From Verrucomicrobiia bacterium (lineage in GTDB: Bacteria > Verrucomicrobiota > Verrucomicrobiia > Limisphaerales > Pedosphaeraceae), in contig DATAUW010000032.1 in NCBI GenBank assembly GCA_036268055.1, positions 1 to 37,496 of the forward strand: 37,496 nt of DNA, given 5' to 3'. Shown here in pieces: positions 34,389-37,496 of the stretch (within the stretch, counting starts at the first letter, position 1; each line of letters begins with the position of its first letter). The position numbers were made by a program, and so were the translations under genes. Below the pieces are notes generated by a model. That model did not search any database, was not told the DNA's origin, and was given only the letters and a program-made list of their open reading frames with translations.

Positions 34389-35402
34389 ATGAAAAACTAC
34401 CATCACGGCTTCTCTGAAAGATCCCTCGCGCGAATGACCAGCATTTCCATGCTCGTTTTCGTTTCCACCTGCGCAACTTCCTTTGCGCAAACCGGCGACC
34501 TGTTCGTTTCGTTTCACGATACCGACACCGTCAGCCTTTACAGCTCCATCACGGGCGGCCTTCTCAACGCCACCTTTGCGTCCGTCTCCAGTCCGACCGG
34601 ACTCACCGTTGGGCCTGACCAAACTCTTTACGTCGGCAGCGACAGCCTGAGCGCCATTCAAGGCGCCGGCATCGCTGACATGACCATCAACGGCACGAGC
34701 GCCGGCCCGATCAATACCTTTGTTGACCACGCCACCGACAACAATCTCAACAACCCCCGCGGCCTCGCCGTGGTGGGCAGCACTCTTTACGCCGCCGACC
34801 TTACCTCCGGCAACGTGCTTGCCTACGATAGTCCCGGCACACCCGGCACTGCCATTCCCAATGGAAGTATTGGCATTGCTTCCGGCCTCTCCGCCTCCGG
34901 CGGCAATCTTTATATTGCCGACATCAACAACGGAAATGTTTTGCGCTACGATGGCGTCAACGTCACCCAGGTCAACACCGTGGATAATGTGTTCATCAGC
35001 GCTCAGGATGTCGCGGTTGGGCATGATGGAAATTTATACGTGCTCAATCCCTCGCAAGGCATTTACCAACTCAATCTGGCCACCGGCACGGCCACGAAGA
35101 TCGTGGATTACAGCACCAGTTTTTTTGAAGCAACGGCTCTGACGGTGGGACCCGATGGCAAGCTCTATGTCGCCGGGCAGGATGCCGACGCTGAAGGCGG
35201 CGTTTTCCAATACAACACCGATGGCACCGGCGGCGGCATCTTCGCGGACACCGGCTTGGAAACCATGCCGGACGCGGTGGCTTTCGGAACACCCGAACCG
35301 TCCACCTGGTCGCTCGCGGTGCTCGGCATTTCGCTCATCGTATTTTCGAAATGGCGGTCTGCTAAACAGTCTCTTAACCATAAAGCCCTCAGCCAGCCAT
35401 AA
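34389..35402 (+). CDS. Exported PEP-CTERM protein with repeated NHL-like beta-propeller blades
   Basis: 337 residues from ATG 34389; an upstream TTG at 34350 would lengthen the signal region. A signal peptide runs to about residue 35 (ending SFA before QTGD). The body repeats a blade-like pattern with GLTVGPDQTLYVGS, GLAVVGSTLYAADL, SGGNLYIADINNG, AVGHDGNLYVLN and LTVGPDGKLYVAGQD, which fits an NHL/SMP-30-type beta-propeller. The C-terminus is a complete PEP-CTERM signal: TPEPSTW, a hydrophobic segment and a basic tail (KWRSAK). It is likely sorted to the surface by an exosortase; ligand or enzymatic role unknown. Its 3' end overlaps the convergent HAD gene by 14 bp. Confidence 0.87.
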   Translation: MKNYHHGFSERSLARMTSISMLVFVSTCATSFAQTGDLFVSFHDTDTVSLYSSITGGLLNATFASVSSPTGLTVGPDQTLYVGSDSLSAIQGAGIADMTINGTSAGPINTFVDHATDNNLNNPRGLAVVGSTLYAADLTSGNVLAYDSPGTPGTAIPNGSIGIASGLSASGGNLYIADINNGNVLRYDGVNVTQVNTVDNVFISAQDVAVGHDGNLYVLNPSQGIYQLNLATGTATKIVDYSTSFFEATALTVGPDGKLYVAGQDADAEGGVFQYNTDGTGGGIFADTGLETMPDAVAFGTPEPSTWSLAVLGISLIVFSKWRSAKQSLNHKALSQP

Positions 35403-36051
35403 TCCCTTCGAGATTCTCTAAAATATCCGCCGGATCCCGATACACCGCGCGACACCCATGCTCGCGCAAATCCTTTTCCGAAAAACCGCCACATAACACG
35501 CCGATGATCGGCAGCCCGGCCTTCAACGCCGCAATCGCATCATAAGGCGTATCGCCCACGACCAGCACCGTGTCGTGCGCCGGCTGGCCGAGCAATTCCA
35601 TCGCTGCGAAAAAAATATCCGGCGCCGGTTTCGATTGCTTCGCTTGATCGGCGGAAGAACTTTTTTCAACCAGGTCGCCAATTTGCGCGATGGTTTTATT
35701 TTCCTCGACCTCTTCCTTTTTCGACGACGACGCCAGCGCGATCCGCGCGCCCGCATCATGAATTTTTTTAAAAAGTTCGCGCACCTTCGGAAACGGTCGC
35801 ACCTGCACTTGATAGTCGCGCTTGAAAATTTCCTCACGCTTCTCAGTGATCGCCTTGCCGATTTTTTTTATTTCCTCGGCGGTGAGAAATTCCGGCAGCA
35901 ACTGATCCGCTCCCTTGCCCAGATGCGGTCGAATATTGTGTGACGACACCGCCTTGCCATTCGCCGCAAAAGCCCGCTCCCACGCGCTGGCATGCAGATC
36001 ATTTGAGTCAACCAGCGTTCCATCAATATCAAAAATAAAAGCTTTAACCAC
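35389..36051 (-). CDS. HAD-superfamily phosphatase (phosphoglycolate phosphatase / beta-phosphoglucomutase-like)
   Basis: 220 residues from GTG 36051, preceded by AAAGGA at close spacing. Motif I is FDIDGT (Asp8 nucleophile, Asp10), motif II LASSS (107-111), motif III the Lys141 in KQSKPAPD, and motif IV VGDTPYDA (Asp167, Asp171). The cap between residues 16 and 80 is helical (C1 type). It hydrolyses a small phosphorylated metabolite in the cytoplasm; the substrate cannot be told from sequence. The frame is open much further upstream, across the antisense of the alcohol dehydrogenase gene, but that part is not credible coding sequence. Confidence 0.9.
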   Translation of the reverse strand: MVKAFIFDIDGTLVDSNDLHASAWERAFAANGKAVSSHNIRPHLGKGADQLLPEFLTAEEIKKIGKAITEKREEIFKRDYQVQVRPFPKVRELFKKIHDAGARIALASSSKKEEVEENKTIAQIGDLVEKSSSADQAKQSKPAPDIFFAAMELLGQPAHDTVLVVGDTPYDAIAALKAGLPIIGVLCGGFSEKDLREHGCRAVYRDPADILENLEGIMAG

Positions 36052-36252
36052 TGATTCCTTTCTTAGGTAGTTGAGGGAAAGATAGCCTGACACGAAAATG
36101 CGAATGCGCAAATTGGCCAAAAACTTTCTTAAATTTTCCCCGCGCCATTTGACGCCACGCACAACCGCGGATAACATGGTCCCATCGAACGCGCCACTTC
36201 TCATTCGGCGCGGGCCTTTTGAATTCAAACGCAAACTCAACGAACTTTTTTT

Positions 36253-37266
36253 ATGCCAACTTTCAACGGCTACGCCGCACTCACCCCCAAAGGCGCACTG
36301 CAACCTTTCAGTTTCGATCCCGGCGAACTCGCCGATGAAGACGTCGAAATCAAAGTCACGCATTGCGGCATTTGCCATTCCGATCTCTCCATGCTCGATA
36401 ACGATTGGGGCATGTCCAAATTCCCGATCGTTCTCGGCCACGAAGCCGTCGGCACGATTGTCGCGCTCGGCAAAGACGCTAAAGGGCTGAAGCTCGGCCA
36501 GCGCGTCGGTGTCGGCTGGTCGGCCCACAGTTGTTTGCATTGCCACGAATGCCTCGGCGGCGATCATAATCTCTGCGCCACGAATCAAGGCACCATCGTC
36601 GGACGCCACGGCGGATTCGCCGACCGTTTGCGCTGTCAATGGACCTGGGCGCGGCCCTTGCCCGATGCGCTTGACCTCGCGAAAACCGGCCCGCTTCTCT
36701 GCGGCGGCATCACCGTGTTCGCTCCGTTTTTGGAACACAAAATTCCCTCCACCGCGCGCGTCGGCATCATCGGCATCGGCGGACTCGGCCACATGGCGCT
36801 CCAGTTCGCCAACAAGTGGGGCTGCGAAGTCCACGCCTTCACCACCAGCGACAGCAAGGAAGCCGAAGCGCACAAACTCGGCGCGCATCACGTTCACAAC
36901 ACCAAAAATCCGGACGCCCTGAAAAAAATCGCCGGTCGTCTCGACCTGATTATTTCCACCATCAACGTCCCGCTCGACGTGCCCGCCTTGCTCGACACCC
37001 TCCGGCCCAAGGGACGCCTTCACGTCGTCGGCGCCGTGCTCAAGCCGCTGGAAGTTCCCGCGTTCGGACTGATCAGTGGGGCAAAATCCGTGTCCGGCTC
37101 GCCCACCGGCAGCCCGACCGCCATCAGCGCCATGCTCGAATTCTGTGCGCTCCACAACATCGCCCCCATCACCGAAAATTTCCCCATGTCCAAAGTAAAC
37201 GACGCCTTCGAGCACCTCCGCTCCGGCAAAGCCCGCTACCGCATCGTGCTCGAAAGCGGCAAGTAA
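36253..37266 (+). CDS. Zinc-dependent alcohol dehydrogenase (YahK/CAD-like, probably NADP-dependent)
   Basis: A 337-residue medium-chain dehydrogenase. The catalytic zinc site is Cys38 (HCGICHSD), His63-Glu64 (LGHEAVG) and Cys150. The structural zinc site is Cys94, Cys97, Cys100 and Cys108 (SCLHCHECLGGDHNLC). The Rossmann loop is GIGGLGHMALQFA (174-186), followed by TTSDSKEAEA, where the Ser after the second strand suggests NADP(H) over NAD. Relatives reduce aldehydes to alcohols broadly. It diverges from the HAD gene with a 200-bp spacer. A hairpin-rich repeat starts about 75 bp downstream. Confidence 0.92.
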   Translation: MPTFNGYAALTPKGALQPFSFDPGELADEDVEIKVTHCGICHSDLSMLDNDWGMSKFPIVLGHEAVGTIVALGKDAKGLKLGQRVGVGWSAHSCLHCHECLGGDHNLCATNQGTIVGRHGGFADRLRCQWTWARPLPDALDLAKTGPLLCGGITVFAPFLEHKIPSTARVGIIGIGGLGHMALQFANKWGCEVHAFTTSDSKEAEAHKLGAHHVHNTKNPDALKKIAGRLDLIISTINVPLDVPALLDTLRPKGRLHVVGAVLKPLEVPAFGLISGAKSVSGSPTGSPTAISAMLEFCALHNIAPITENFPMSKVNDAFEHLRSGKARYRIVLESGK

Positions 37267-37340
37267 TCGCCGAGACAACTGAAATTTATAATATGGCAAG
37301 GTCGAACCGTCGCGGCGCGACCGCGCCGCTCCACCCCTTC

Positions 37341-37476
37341 CTCTAACCTGGCAGGGCTGCGCTGCCGCGCAGCCGTCCGCAGTCCCGCAGGGACGGCAGA
37401 TCTTAGCCCAGCAATTCATTGCTGGGTTTACCTCCGCCACAAACCAAGTCCCTTCAGGGACGAAAGAAATCATAGA
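37341..37476. repeat. Hairpin-rich intergenic repeat
   Basis: A non-coding cluster of short palindromes: GGCTGCG/CGCAGCC (37355-37374), GTCCCGCAGGGAC (37382-37394), CCCAGCAAT/ATTGCTGGG (37407-37426) and GTCCC TTCA GGGAC (37448-37461). The dense, mutually similar palindromes look like a REP/MITE-type dispersed element, different from the other repeat families here. It ends near the window edge. Confidence 0.6.
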
Positions 37477-37496
37477 TTCACCAAGTAACTTCCTTC

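Noticed and set aside
36052-37473. Upstream extension of the HAD phosphatase frame to 694 residues
   Set aside because: The extra part is antisense to the alcohol dehydrogenase gene. The HAD domain starts at GTG 36051 with its own ribosome binding site.

Overview
The window most resembles a chromosomal segment from the Verrucomicrobiota, probably a Pedosphaera-like (Limisphaerales) soil or freshwater lineage. This is inferred, not measured. The pointers are several PEP-CTERM-type surface proteins, a very large secreted CotH/lamin-tail protein, an S46 peptidase, secreted amidohydrolases, a sigma-54 two-component pair, many starts without a Shine-Dalgarno sequence, and dispersed GC-rich inverted repeats in the gaps between genes. 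Most of the window is GC-rich and densely coded, so long antisense open frames are common and were discarded.

Layout. 1-131 holds the 3' end of an unknown gene. 382-2795 carries three exported proteins with PEP-CTERM-like tails, the outer two being paralogues. 3087-5320 has the PII signal protein glnB and the replication initiator dnaA. 5483-10462 has an ABC ATPase of the COG4586 type without a permease, a membrane-anchored phosphatase on the minus strand, a cyclic-nucleotide-binding histidine kinase, and mutL 29 bp behind it. 10499-16645 has trigger factor (minus), an S46 peptidase (minus), a lone UPF0175 protein and thrS (minus), with two copies of a dispersed repeat in the gaps. 16959-21471 is a minus-strand amidohydrolase cluster in which the upstream gene is cut by an in-frame TAA and the downstream gene carries a repeat inside its N-terminal coding region.

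21598-25488 encodes a 1296-residue secreted CotH-family protein, followed convergently by comM (25491-27017). 27147-28540 is a visibly more AT-rich accessory stretch with an uncharacterised protein and a probable PARP-like ADP-ribosyltransferase. This is the best candidate for an undescribed two-gene module. 28782-29546 is a TylF-like methyltransferase. 29608-34138 is a tightly overlapping minus-strand operon: PAS histidine kinase, then NtrC-type regulator, then a GT-C membrane glycosyltransferase. A PEP-CTERM protein with a predicted beta-propeller diverges from it (34389-35402). The window closes with a HAD phosphatase (minus), a zinc alcohol dehydrogenase (plus) and another hairpin-rich repeat.

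How it fits together. Housekeeping genes (glnB, dnaA, mutL, tig, thrS, comM) alternate with cell-envelope and secretion genes. The kinase/regulator/glycosyltransferase operon next to a PEP-CTERM gene suggests regulated surface glycosylation, but no exosortase is in view. No tRNA, rRNA, CRISPR array, transposase or prophage gene was recognised.
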